Shown: positions 24,704 through 33,266, numbered from the stretch's first letter. The stretch is 64,000 nt of DNA from Flavobacterium quisquiliarum (GCF_019308285.1 NZ_WWEM01000040.1:43040-107039); one strand, 5' to 3'. Translations and numbers: made by a program. The notes: a model not told the origin generated them from the letters alone.

Positions 24704-25654
24704 TTATTTTTTAATTAAACCTAATTCTACCAAACGTTCGTGTAGAAATTCGCCAGCAGAAATGTCTTCGTATTTCTTTGGATTTTCTTCATCAATACAG
24801 TTTTCAAGACAGTCCAAACGCATATCGCTTACAGGATGCATGAAGAAAGGAATCGAATAACGTGAAGTTCCCCATAATTCTCTTGGCGGGTTTACCACTT
24901 GGTGAATCGTAGATTTTAGTTTGTTATTAGTATGTCTAGATAACATATCTCCGACATTAATTACCAGCTCGTCATCTTCTGCGATGGCATCAATCCATTC
25001 ACCATCATGATTCTGCACTTGTAATCCTTTACCCTGAGCTCCCATTAAAAGCGTAATCAGGTTAATGTCGCCATGAGCCGCGGCACGAATTGCATTTTCT
25101 GGCTCAGAAGTAATTGGAGGATAATGAATAGGTCTTAAAATTGAGTTTCCTTCTTTTGCATATTCATCAAAATAAAACTCATCTAAACCTAAATGCAAAG
25201 CCAAAGCTCTTAAAACATAAACTCCAGTTTTCTCTAATTTTTGATAAGCCTCTTTACCAACAACATTAAAACGGGGTAATTCAGTCACTTCAACATTTTC
25301 AGGATATTCTGAAGCCCATCTGGAATCTGCATCAACATATTGACCAAAATGCCAGAATTCTTTTAAATCTCCTTCTTTGCGTCCTTTAGCATGTTCTTTT
25401 CCAAAAGAAACATAACCTCTTTGGCCGCCAATTCCAGGGATTTCATATTTATGCTTAGTTTCTATTGGCAAGGCGAAGAAGTTTCTAATTTCGCCATAAA
25501 GTTCGTTTACCAATTGATCATCAAGAAAATGACCTTTTAAGGCTACGAAGCCAATGTTTTCAAATGCACTGCCGATTTCATTTACAAATTTTTGTTTACG
25601 TTTCGGGTCGTCCGAAAGGAAATCACGTAAGTCTACACTAGGAATGTTTTGCAT
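24704..25654 (-). CDS. Isopenicillin N synthase-like 2OG-Fe(II) oxygenase
   Basis: A 316-residue non-heme iron oxygenase. The iron facial triad is visible as H194 and D196 (AAHGDINLITLL) and H251 (STIHQVV), and R265/S267 (RYSIPFF) bind 2-oxoglutarate. The N-terminal DIOX_N region starts IPSVDLRDFL and includes GFVALKGH. The substrate is unknown; bacterial relatives hydroxylate amino acids or small metabolites. A hairpin followed by Us lies 19 bp upstream of the start (25673-25701). Confidence 0.9.
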   Translation of the reverse strand: MQNIPSVDLRDFLSDDPKRKQKFVNEIGSAFENIGFVALKGHFLDDQLVNELYGEIRNFFALPIETKHKYEIPGIGGQRGYVSFGKEHAKGRKEGDLKEFWHFGQYVDADSRWASEYPENVEVTELPRFNVVGKEAYQKLEKTGVYVLRALALHLGLDEFYFDEYAKEGNSILRPIHYPPITSEPENAIRAAAHGDINLITLLMGAQGKGLQVQNHDGEWIDAIAEDDELVINVGDMLSRHTNNKLKSTIHQVVNPPRELWGTSRYSIPFFMHPVSDMRLDCLENCIDEENPKKYEDISAGEFLHERLVELGLIKK

Positions 25655-25672
25655 ACTTTACATTTTTTATTT

Positions 25673-25701
25673 AAAAAAGAAAGGTGTCATAAGCACCTTT
25701 C
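25673..25701 (-). promoter_or_regulatory. Terminator-like hairpin in the leader of the oxygenase gene
   Basis: On the minus strand GAAAGGTG, a 7-nt loop and CACCTTTC form an 8-bp stem directly followed by six Ts, 18 bp before the ATG at 25654. It has the form of an intrinsic terminator but no upstream gene on that strand, which makes a leader attenuator possible. No anti-terminator was recognised. Confidence 0.5.
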
Positions 25702-25811
25702 GTAAACAAAGGTATAGAATATTTTAGAAAATAATCTTAAGCTCAGCCATTAAAAGAAGGTTTCTGACTAAAAAAACATTTCATAATCCAATAAAATTAG
25801 CGCAAATTGTT

Positions 25812-25819
25812 ATATTTGA
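25812..25819 (+). promoter_or_regulatory. -7 element of E1 dehydrogenase gene
   Basis: TATATTTG is a perfect match to TAnnTTTG, 24 bp before the ATG at 25844. No TTG is present at the expected -33 spacing. Confidence 0.5.
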
Positions 25820-25843
25820 AACACTAAAAAACAAAATAACCAC

Positions 25844-27820
25844 ATGATTTTTTACCGACAAAACCTTAGTGACACTCAATTACTAGACTTATATAAAAAA
25901 ATATTAAAACCACGATTAATCGAAGAAAAGATGCTTATCTTGATTCGGCAAGGAAAAGTTTCTAAATGGTTTTCGGGAATTGGACAGGAGGCGATTGCTG
26001 TTGGTGTTACCGCTGTTTTAGATCCATCTGAATATGTGCTTCCAATGCATCGAAATTTGGGAGTTTTTACCACTAGAGAAATTCCGCTTCACCGTCTGTT
26101 CTCACAATGGCAGGGAAAAGCAAATGGTTTTACCAAAGGCCGTGACAGAAGTTTTCACTTTGGAACTCAAGAATACAATATTATCGGAATGATTTCGCAT
26201 TTAGGCCCGCAGTTAGGAATTGCTGACGGAATTGCATTAGCCGATAAACTTCAGAATAACAAAAAAGTAACCGCAGTTTTTACGGGAGAAGGTGCAACTA
26301 GTGAAGGAGATTTTCATGAAGCTTTAAATATTGCCGCAGTATGGAAACTTCCTGTGATGTTTATTATTGAAAATAACGGTTACGGACTTTCGACGCCAAC
26401 AAATGAGCAATATGCCTGCGAAAATCTTGCAGATAAAGGTTTTGGTTATGGAATTGAAAGCTGGATTATTGACGGAAATAATATTCTAGAAGTTTATAAT
26501 AAACTATCCCAGTTAAAAAAAGAAATGCAAGAGAATCCGCATCCGGTTTTATTAGAATTTAAAACTTTCAGAATGCGTGGCCATGAAGAGGCGAGTGGTA
26601 CAAAATATGTCCCTCAAGAGTTAATGGATCAATGGGAATTGAGAGATCCTGTTACCAATTATCGAAAATATTTAACTGAAATTGGCGTGCTTACAACTGA
26701 ATTGGATGAACAATTTCGCGCCGAAATCAAACAGGAAATTGATGAAAATTGGGCAATAGCCAATGCTGAACCTGAAATTGAACCTACTTACAGCGGAGAG
26801 TTAGATGATGTTTACGAAGAGTTTCAATATGAAGAATATAGTCATAATTATGAATCAGAAAATATTCGTTTTATAGATGCCATCCGAAATAGTTTAGAGC
26901 AGTCTATGTGGCGTCATAAAAATCTTGTCATTATGGGGCAGGATATCGCTGAATATGGCGGTGCTTTTAAAATTACAGATAACTTTGTTGATGCTTTTGG
27001 AAAAGACAGAATCCGCAATACACCAATCTGTGAAAGCGCTGTAGTTTCAACAGGAATGGGATTATCTATAAACGGTTATAAAGCAATTGTAGAAATGCAG
27101 TTTGCCGATTTTGTTTCTACAGGATTTAATCCGATTGTAAATTTATTAGCAAAATCGCATTACCGCTGGGGCGAAAAAGCCGATGTAGTGGTTCGTATGC
27201 CTTGTGGAGGCGGCACGCAGGCAGGACCGTTTCATTCACAAACCAATGAGGCCTGGTTTACCAAAACTCCTGGTCTAAAAGTAGTTTATCCGGCATTTCC
27301 GTATGACGCAAAAGGGCTTTTAAATACGGCCATAAACGATCCAAATCCGGTATTATTTTTTGAACATAAATTATTATACAGAAGTATCTATCAAGAAGTT
27401 CCAAAAGATTATTATACCATTCCTTTTGGAAAAGCGTCTTTAGTAAAAGAAGGAAACTCAGTGACTATTATTTCTTTTGGAGCTCCGGTTCATTGGGCTT
27501 TAGATACTTTATCTAAACATCCTGAAATTGAAGCAGATTTAATCGATTTAAGAACTTTACAGCCTTTGGATACAGAAACTATTTTTGCTTCGGTTAAAAA
27601 GACCGGAAAAGCTTTAATTTATCAGGAAGACACACTTTTTGGAGGTATTGCAAGTGATATCTCAGCTTTAATTATGGAAAATTGTTTTGAATATCTTGAC
27701 GCCCCAGTAAAAAGAGTTGCCAGTTTAGATTCGCCAATTCCATTTACAAAAGCGCTGGAAGATCAGTTTTTGCCAAAAAATCGTTTTGAAGAAACTTTGT
27801 TAGAGTTACTAAGTTACTAA
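25844..27820 (+). CDS. 2-oxoacid dehydrogenase E1, fused alpha and beta subunits
   Basis: A 658-residue thiamine-diphosphate enzyme in which the E1 alpha (about residues 1-330) and E1 beta (about 345-658) subunits are joined in one chain. Alpha has GMISHLGPQLGIADGIA and the ThDP motif GEGATSEGDFHEAL ending in ENNGYG; beta has MGQDIAEYGGAF, the RNTPICESA segment and the DLRTLQPLD loop. It decarboxylates branched-chain 2-oxoacids or pyruvate and passes the acyl group to E2 lipoate. No E2 or E3 gene is nearby. The last residues and stop codon are made by an octamer repeat at 27808-27839. Confidence 0.9.
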   Translation: MIFYRQNLSDTQLLDLYKKILKPRLIEEKMLILIRQGKVSKWFSGIGQEAIAVGVTAVLDPSEYVLPMHRNLGVFTTREIPLHRLFSQWQGKANGFTKGRDRSFHFGTQEYNIIGMISHLGPQLGIADGIALADKLQNNKKVTAVFTGEGATSEGDFHEALNIAAVWKLPVMFIIENNGYGLSTPTNEQYACENLADKGFGYGIESWIIDGNNILEVYNKLSQLKKEMQENPHPVLLEFKTFRMRGHEEASGTKYVPQELMDQWELRDPVTNYRKYLTEIGVLTTELDEQFRAEIKQEIDENWAIANAEPEIEPTYSGELDDVYEEFQYEEYSHNYESENIRFIDAIRNSLEQSMWRHKNLVIMGQDIAEYGGAFKITDNFVDAFGKDRIRNTPICESAVVSTGMGLSINGYKAIVEMQFADFVSTGFNPIVNLLAKSHYRWGEKADVVVRMPCGGGTQAGPFHSQTNEAWFTKTPGLKVVYPAFPYDAKGLLNTAINDPNPVLFFEHKLLYRSIYQEVPKDYYTIPFGKASLVKEGNSVTIISFGAPVHWALDTLSKHPEIEADLIDLRTLQPLDTETIFASVKKTGKALIYQEDTLFGGIASDISALIMENCFEYLDAPVKRVASLDSPIPFTKALEDQFLPKNRFEETLLELLSY

Positions 27821-27839
27821 GACGCTAAGATTCTGAGTA
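27808..27839. repeat. Octamer tandem repeat, tract 2, overlapping the E1 stop
   Basis: Four 8-bp units (ACTAAGTT, ACTAAGAC, GCTAAGAT, TCTGAGTA) in register. The E1 stop codon is inside the second unit. Units match the tract at 24173-24212 at five to seven of eight positions. Confidence 0.65.
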
Positions 27840-27925
27840 AAAAAACTTGGAATCTTTAAACGAGAACTACCAATCGCTTTGAGAAAGTTCTTAAAGAATT
27901 ATTAGAATATTAAACCATAAAATTT

Positions 27926-28061
27926 AAACACATAGAAACATAGAATTTTAGAATCTAAAAAAGGCGTTTCACTTTATTTAGAAACACATAGCGATGTGTG
28001 AGAAACTAGTTTCTTTCTAATTCTCTTTAAAAATAAAGCAAACCTATGTTTCTATGTGTTT
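27926..28061. repeat. MITE-like element, copy 2 (17-bp terminal inverted repeats)
   Basis: A 136-bp element with the same perfect 17-bp terminal repeats as 10768-10907 (27926-27942 and 28045-28061), the inner hairpin ACACAT/ATGTGT (27984-27999) and the identical palindrome AGAAACTAGTTTCT (28001-28014). Sequence between these landmarks has diverged. It lies between convergent E1 and MDR genes and ends 8 bp before the MDR stop, where it may act as a terminator. Confidence 0.82.
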
Positions 28062-28068
28062 AAAATTT

Positions 28069-29040
28069 TTAGATTACCACAACTAGACGTTTTCCATCAG
28101 CAACTTCAGTATTCCACTTTTCTTCGATATCGATTAGATTTACTGTTTCAATATTTACTTTTAGTATATTTTGCGAAGCTAAAAGAAACATTTCAGGAAG
28201 TATTTCTGAAAATAACAACTTTACTTCATCTCTTGTCCAGCTTCCTAAACCAGATCCTGAAAGCTGTAAATCAACGCTTCTAAGAATTTGGGCAGACAAT
28301 GAAATACTATCTCCAGACATTGAACCAACTGAAACATATCTGGTTTTATTGGTGAATTTTCCATCTCCTTTTAAAACAGAAAAAATAAGTTCAGCTGAAT
28401 GTCCCCACAGATAATCAATCACAATATCGATTGGTGTTTCCTGATGAATTTCTTTCAGTTGAGAAATGAATGAAGCATCATCTTGTTTTAAAGAAACAGC
28501 TACATCAGCACCTAATTCTTTAAGATTTTCAAAAACCTTCTCATTTCTTCCTGTTACGATGATGTTTTTTGCACCGTAATGTTTTGCAATCTGAATCGCC
28601 ATTTGTCCGGTAAAACCGGTTGCGCCATTTATTAAAACGGTTTCTCCATGTTTTATTCCGGCTCTAAAACGAAGCGCCATTGCTGAACCAGCCACTGCAT
28701 TTGGCATTGCGGCAGCGATTGCGTCGTCAATTTCGTTAGGCAAAACAACCATTCGATTTTTCTCGACCAAAGCTTTTTCCGCTATTGTTCCTGAAATACC
28801 ACGTGCATAGACTTTTGTTCCGTTTTCTAAAACACCTATTCCGTCACTGCCAACTATAAATCCGTTTTGGTTATCTTTTTCAGAAGAGTAATGATCACCA
28901 CTGGCAATTCCTTTGTCCAAATTGGTAATGGCAACGGCTTTAACCGTCATTAGGACTTCATTTTCATTTAATGCGATTGGTTCCGCAAAATCTGCATATT
29001 TTGGCAATTCGCCTTTTTTATAAACTACTGCTGCTTTCAT
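28069..29040 (-). CDS. MDR-family NADPH:quinone reductase-like oxidoreductase
   Basis: A 323-residue medium-chain reductase without the catalytic zinc cysteines. The GroES-like N-terminus (NEVLMTVKAVAITNLDKGIASG) precedes a Rossmann domain with VLINGATGFTGQMAIQIAKHYGAKNIIVTGRN, whose motif indicates NAD(P)H. It probably reduces quinones or enones in the cytosol. The adjacent Crp/Fnr gene and the palindrome at 29090-29105 suggest it is the regulated target. Confidence 0.87.
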   Translation of the reverse strand: MKAAVVYKKGELPKYADFAEPIALNENEVLMTVKAVAITNLDKGIASGDHYSSEKDNQNGFIVGSDGIGVLENGTKVYARGISGTIAEKALVEKNRMVVLPNEIDDAIAAAMPNAVAGSAMALRFRAGIKHGETVLINGATGFTGQMAIQIAKHYGAKNIIVTGRNEKVFENLKELGADVAVSLKQDDASFISQLKEIHQETPIDIVIDYLWGHSAELIFSVLKGDGKFTNKTRYVSVGSMSGDSISLSAQILRSVDLQLSGSGLGSWTRDEVKLLFSEILPEMFLLASQNILKVNIETVNLIDIEEKWNTEVADGKRLVVVI

Positions 29041-29060
29041 AATTATTAAATTTTATGAAG

Positions 29061-29105
29061 CAAAATTAGACAGCCGTTTAAAGCCAGACGATAACATTTG
29101 TTATC
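29061..29105 (-). promoter_or_regulatory. Candidate Crp/Fnr operator and -7 element for MDR gene
   Basis: GATAACATTTGTTATC (29090-29105) has perfect 6-bp arms around 4 nt. On the minus strand TAATTTTG (29068-29061) is a perfect TAnnTTTG. The palindrome centre is 29.5 bp from the -7 element, identical to the sites at 3785, 9211 and 9838. A second overlapping palindrome CATTTG/CAAATG is at 29095-29110. Confidence 0.6.
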
Positions 29106-29118
29106 AAATGAAATTGGG

Positions 29119-29694
29119 TTATTTTTCGCGCAGGAGTTTACTTTTGATTCTACTTAAATGTACTGTACTCACCCCCAGATAAGAAGCGATATAATGCTGT
29201 GGAACTCTTTGAACAATTTGAGGTTTTTCTTCAATTAAACTTTGGTAACGCTGAGCAGGAGAATCTTTTATAAAAGAAAAAAAATGTTTCATATAATCAA
29301 ATGTTCTTTGAAAAAGCATATCGATTAATCGGTCTCTTAATTCCGGAATTTCTTTGATTTCTTCTATGATTGTATCGACATCGTTTTTATGAATCCACCA
29401 TAAAACTGAAGGTTCGATTGTCTCAACAAAAACAGGACTTGGAAATTTTTTCATGAAACTTTCAATCGAAGCCACACTTTGATTTTCGAAAAAGAACTGA
29501 GAAGTCAAGTCTTTTCCGTTATGATTAAACCAAACCCGAATACAGCCTTTTTCAATAACAAAAAGCTTTTTAGAAATTTCTCCTTCTTCCAAAAGCGTTG
29601 TTTTGGCAGGAACTTCAATACGGTTAAAATAACCCATATATTGGTTCCATTTTTCTTCTGATAAAGGGAATTTGCTTCGGAATTGGTTGAACAT
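29119..29694 (-). CDS. Crp/Fnr-family transcriptional regulator
   Basis: A 191-residue regulator with a cNMP-binding-like barrel (about residues 15-115) and an HTH reading HYIASYLGVSTVHLSRIKSK. It is the third paralogue in the window. It is transcribed just upstream of the MDR gene, with 78 bp between holding an operator-like palindrome. No cysteine cluster is present, so it is not an Fnr-type iron-sulfur sensor. Confidence 0.9.
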   Translation of the reverse strand: MFNQFRSKFPLSEEKWNQYMGYFNRIEVPAKTTLLEEGEISKKLFVIEKGCIRVWFNHNGKDLTSQFFFENQSVASIESFMKKFPSPVFVETIEPSVLWWIHKNDVDTIIEEIKEIPELRDRLIDMLFQRTFDYMKHFFSFIKDSPAQRYQSLIEEKPQIVQRVPQHYIASYLGVSTVHLSRIKSKLLREK

Positions 29695-29720
29695 TTGTCT
29701 TTAATAGTAAGTTTACTGTA

Positions 29721-30191
29721 TTAGAATTTATTTTCAAATCTTTTTAAAACATGTCTATCTGAAAAAATATCTTTCCACATTTCAATTCTATAAAAATCCT
29801 TTGGATCTTCAGAATATGCCGATTCTAAATTACTGTAGTAAACACGAACTCGATAATTTCCAATTTCAACTTTTTCTTCTAAAACTAAAATTGTAAACGG
29901 GCAATCATTAATTTGTACAAAACCCGTTTTTATTTCTAAATTGGCTTCTACAACATGGTCAAAATCACTGAAATCCGAAATTAAACTTTTAGAATCTAAA
30001 ATCTCCAGTTCGCATTTTACAATTCCTTCACTATTTTCAATTGAGATTCCTAAAATTCCTTTTTCTACAGCTAGCTTATCATTAAAAGCTTCATTAGACC
30101 AAAAACCTTCGCTTCCAGTATCTCCCACTTCATCTTTTTCATTTATATAAAATTGACCATAATCTGTTGTAAAATCTAAAATAAATTTCAT
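29721..30191 (-). CDS. Hypothetical protein
   Basis: A 156-residue acidic soluble protein that looks like one beta-rich domain (MKFILDFTTDYGQFYINEKDE at the start, IGNYRVRVYYSNL near residue 112). The opening resembles the competence protein J/nuclease-inhibitor group, but I am not sure of this. It may be the second gene of a pair with the 133-residue gene 20 bp upstream. Confidence 0.55.
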   Translation of the reverse strand: MKFILDFTTDYGQFYINEKDEVGDTGSEGFWSNEAFNDKLAVEKGILGISIENSEGIVKCELEILDSKSLISDFSDFDHVVEANLEIKTGFVQINDCPFTILVLEEKVEIGNYRVRVYYSNLESAYSEDPKDFYRIEMWKDIFSDRHVLKRFENKF

Positions 30192-30210
30192 TTTAATAAA
30201 TCATATACTT

Positions 30211-30612
30211 TTAATTCGATTCCACTTCAAACAACTGCACTTGATTCTTCAATCGATCAATCAGTAAATTCATCATTCGTTTATTTAAGTCAGAAGAATT
30301 TTGGATATATGTATTGTATTCATCTACTGTAAAAAGCGCCATAACAATTCCTTTCAAAGAATTTCTAAATTTAATATCTTTTTGAATGGAGTTTTCAATT
30401 GTCTGCAGTTTCTTTTCAACCGAATAAGAATAAAAATCGGGTTTGTTCTTGTTTACGTAATTAATAAAAACAGCTATAAATAAATCGTTTTGAAGCTTTA
30501 ATATCGGTCTAATCGTCTGATTTTGAAAGATCTCATCTGGAGAAGATTGAGCACTTACAGTTCCTAAAGTTTCGCCTCTGAATTCTTTTAAAAAAGTGTC
30601 TCTATCTTCCAT
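30211..30612 (-). CDS. Hypothetical protein
   Basis: A 133-residue helical, soluble protein. It begins MEDRDTFLKEFRGETLGTVSAQ and continues with long amphipathic helices (FIAVFINYVNKNKPDFYSY and later). I believe homologues are common in Flavobacteriia as small uncharacterised proteins, sometimes labelled glyoxalase without a visible VOC fold. It is the last core-chromosome gene before the mobile element. Confidence 0.6.
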   Translation of the reverse strand: MEDRDTFLKEFRGETLGTVSAQSSPDEIFQNQTIRPILKLQNDLFIAVFINYVNKNKPDFYSYSVEKKLQTIENSIQKDIKFRNSLKGIVMALFTVDEYNTYIQNSSDLNKRMMNLLIDRLKNQVQLFEVESN

Positions 30613-30946
30613 GGGGTTTTGTTTTTAGTTTTCTTTAAAGTTAAAGAAATAATCCCACGCTAAAAACCTATTTTTGTTTTTTTATAAAAAAGATTAGTAA
30701 AAAGCAAAGTTAAGCAAAACGATTAAATCCGTTGCTATACAATGTTTTATAAAGAAGTAGTCTTTATTTGGAACTCGGTGTCTGATAGGTTTTGGGCTTG
30801 AAATGACAAAGTTAAGTTACTAATTCGTTACCGATTAATAGAGGTTCCTTATTAGCTTAAACGGTTATATTTCAGTGTTTTGCACTTATTTTTATATTTC
30901 CTTGTAACTCAATGTAAATTAATTTTAAACATTAAACATTTGAGTT
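30613..30946. other. Left boundary region of the integrative element (no gene)
   Basis: These 334 bp contain no credible gene and lie between the last Flavobacterium gene and the integrase. The sequence CAAAGTTAAG occurs twice in direct orientation (30705-30714 and 30807-30816). The first copy, read on the minus strand with its next base, is TTAACTTTGC, nine of ten matches to the core GTANNTTTGC reported for CTnDOT-type attachment sites. The true attL cannot be fixed without the right end. Confidence 0.45.
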
Positions 30947-32197
30947 ATGACGCAGACAAAAAAATCAACGTTCAAACTGCTTTTCTACTTGAAAAAGAAC
31001 GAACTGAAAAAAAATGGTAATGCTCCAATTATGGCACGTATTACCATTGACGGAACACCTAAAACTTTTGGGACAAAGTTAGAAATTGACCCTAGCAATT
31101 GGGATCTAAAATATGGAAGAGTTGAGGGCAAAAGCGCAACAGCTTTAAATATTAATAAAAAGTTGGATAACATACGTGGGCGTATCGACAAAATTTATGA
31201 AGATATGCTGAAACACGAGGGCTTTGCTACTTCCCAAAAAGTAAAGCTCTCATTCTTGGGTGTTGGTGTAATGGATGATGCAATTCTAAAAGTCTTTAAC
31301 GATAAAAATGAGGATTTTAAAAAATTGGTTGACAAGGAAGAACGTTCACAAAGCACCTACAACAAGTACATCACGGTTTATAATCATCTTACCACTTTTA
31401 TCAAAGAACGCTATCATCGTGATGATATGGCCTTTCGGGAATTGACTGGAGATTTTATTAGGGAATTCGATTTTTATCTTCGGTACGATTTACAATCTAC
31501 ACATAATACGGTTTGGGTTTACACGATGCCCGTACTAAGTCTGGTAGAATTGGCTATAAAAAAAGGTTTGATACGTGATAATCCGTTTCAAGATTATGAA
31601 ATTAATATGGAAGAAACCGACAGGGGTTATATTCTTAAAGAAGATGTAGAAAAACTGATGATGTGTGCACCGCCCCACCCACGGTATGAGCTTGTGAAAG
31701 ATCTTTTTATTTTCAGTTGTTTTACCGGACTTGCTTATGCGGATATTAAAAAACTAACAAGGAACAATATTCAGTCTTTCTTCGATGGCCATCAATGGAT
31801 CATCAGCAGAAGAAAAAAATCAGATATTGCTTCTAATGTTCGATTAATGGAAATCCCAAAACGTATTATAGAAAAATACCTCGGTAGCACTCGTAATGAG
31901 TTTATCTTTCCAGTTCCAACTAATGTAACCTGCAATACTCACATTGGCAAATTAATTGAAAAAGCTGAAATTATTACAGAACAAAAAGTAACTTTTCACA
32001 CCGCAAGACACACATTTGGAACGATGTTTTTGACCGAAGGCGTACCTCTTGAAAGCCTTAGCAAAATGATGGGACATAAAAACATTTCAACTACACAGAT
32101 TTATGCTAAAATTACCAGCCAAAAGATTAGTAAGGATATGGATTTAGTAGCTCCTAAATTTAAGGAGATTGAAGAAGCGTTTTTACAGGTTATATAG
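30947..32197 (+). CDS. int: CTnDOT-type tyrosine recombinase (integrase)
   Basis: A 416-residue integrase with an N-terminal arm-binding/SAM-like part (FKLLFYLKKNELKKNGNAPIMARI start) and a C-terminal catalytic domain. Visible catalytic residues are H351 and R354 (FHTARHTFG), H377 (MMGHKN) and Y386 (TTQIYAKI). The position normally held by the first arginine reads CFTGLAYADI, with alanine instead, as known for IntDOT-like enzymes that lack Arg I. It catalyses integration and excision of the element and marks its left end. Confidence 0.93.
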   Translation: MTQTKKSTFKLLFYLKKNELKKNGNAPIMARITIDGTPKTFGTKLEIDPSNWDLKYGRVEGKSATALNINKKLDNIRGRIDKIYEDMLKHEGFATSQKVKLSFLGVGVMDDAILKVFNDKNEDFKKLVDKEERSQSTYNKYITVYNHLTTFIKERYHRDDMAFRELTGDFIREFDFYLRYDLQSTHNTVWVYTMPVLSLVELAIKKGLIRDNPFQDYEINMEETDRGYILKEDVEKLMMCAPPHPRYELVKDLFIFSCFTGLAYADIKKLTRNNIQSFFDGHQWIISRRKKSDIASNVRLMEIPKRIIEKYLGSTRNEFIFPVPTNVTCNTHIGKLIEKAEIITEQKVTFHTARHTFGTMFLTEGVPLESLSKMMGHKNISTTQIYAKITSQKISKDMDLVAPKFKEIEEAFLQVI

Positions 32198-32220
32198 TTA
32201 ATCACAATTTGATAATTACT

Positions 32221-32249
32221 AGCAGAACTTAACGGTTCTGCTTTTTTTA
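32221..32249 (+). terminator. Terminator after integrase
   Basis: The 8-bp stem AGCAGAAC / GTTCTGCT with a 6-nt loop is followed by a run of Ts, 23 bp after the int stop. Confidence 0.85.
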
Positions 32250-32845
32250 TACCCATATTTTATAGCCAAAGCACATTTACTTCGCTCTGCTATTCCCTTT
32301 CTGTAAAAGAGCTTTTCGGCTACTTCTGGAACAGAAGATTAAAAAATGTTGCCATCTACGCCTCCCACACAAATACAATTTTTTAATCCTCTATTAGTGT
32401 GGCTTTGATAGCCCCACCGCTTTAAAAAAGTGTTTTAAAAATTCAGCGAATTGGAAGTGTTATTTCAATTCATTGTAAACCATTTCTCAATGCCATCTTC
32501 TTGGCTTCCACATTCATTTTATCCAAAGACCCGTATGCTTTTTTGTCCCATTTCAAGAGCAAAGGTATTTCCGTGTTCTTAACGCATCACAAATGTCAAG
32601 CAAGTTTGGAAAATAATCTCCACCCGTTGGGTAGTATTTTTTTCCAAAACCTTGGTGATGCTAAACACGAACCTTTTATGCTCGTGAAACGAAACATAGC
32701 ATACTCCGGCTCTTTAAACGAATAAAAAAAAATGTCAGATATGAAGATTAAAAACATTGGAAATGGTAATGAAACGAAACAGCACCTCCTCTCATTGCCG
32801 AATAAATCAAAAAAAATCAAAATCAATAACTAAAAATTAAAGAAT
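32250..32845. other. Non-coding region between int and ssb with paired inverted repeats
   Basis: No gene is supported in these 596 bp; the short frames on both strands lack family features. A perfect 10-bp inverted repeat GATTAAAAAA / TTTTTTAATC (32337-32346, 32379-32388) interlocks with CCACAC / GTGTGG (32365-32370, 32397-32402), so either stem but not both nested can form, as in a pseudoknot or switch. It may be a promoter-leader for the ssb operon or a replication/transfer site. Confidence 0.4.
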
Positions 32846-33223
32846 ATGAACATCACAGGAAGATTGACAAGGGATGCGGAAGTACGCACAACGTCACAGG
32901 ACAAACAAGTAGTAAACTTTTCAGTAGCGACCAACGACAGCTACCGTAACAAACAGGGCGAACGCATAGAGCAAACAACCTATTTCGATTGCTCCTATTG
33001 GATAACCCCGAATGTAGCCAAGCTACTCACAAAAGGTACTTTGGTAGAACTATCGGGACGAGTAAGCACAAGAGCGTGGACAGGTAATGATGGAGAACCA
33101 AGAGCAGGACTGAATTTCCATACCTCTCAAATCAAATTGCACGGAGGTGGCAAAAAATCGGAAACGGCACAAGCTACCACAAGCACAAACAATAGCAAGG
33201 CAGAAGACGACCTCCCATTTTAA
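32846..33223 (+). CDS. ssb: Single-stranded DNA-binding protein
   Basis: A 125-residue SSB with an OB fold (MNITGRLTRDAEVRTTSQ, FDCSYWITPNVAKLLTKGTLVELSGRV) and the acidic C-terminal tip DDLPF used to recruit partner proteins. It coats single-stranded DNA made during element transfer or replication. It heads the operon that continues through DUF932 and PRTRC genes. Confidence 0.95.
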   Translation: MNITGRLTRDAEVRTTSQDKQVVNFSVATNDSYRNKQGERIEQTTYFDCSYWITPNVAKLLTKGTLVELSGRVSTRAWTGNDGEPRAGLNFHTSQIKLHGGGKKSETAQATTSTNNSKAEDDLPF

Positions 33224-33266
33224 TCAAGAACATTCAATCATTTTTAACATCAAAATTTCTAACATT

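Noticed and set aside
32501..32725. 74-residue plus-strand frame and an overlapping 76-residue minus-strand frame
   Set aside because: They overlap each other on opposite strands, match no family I recognise, and sit in a gap full of stop codons in other frames; I treat the region as non-coding.
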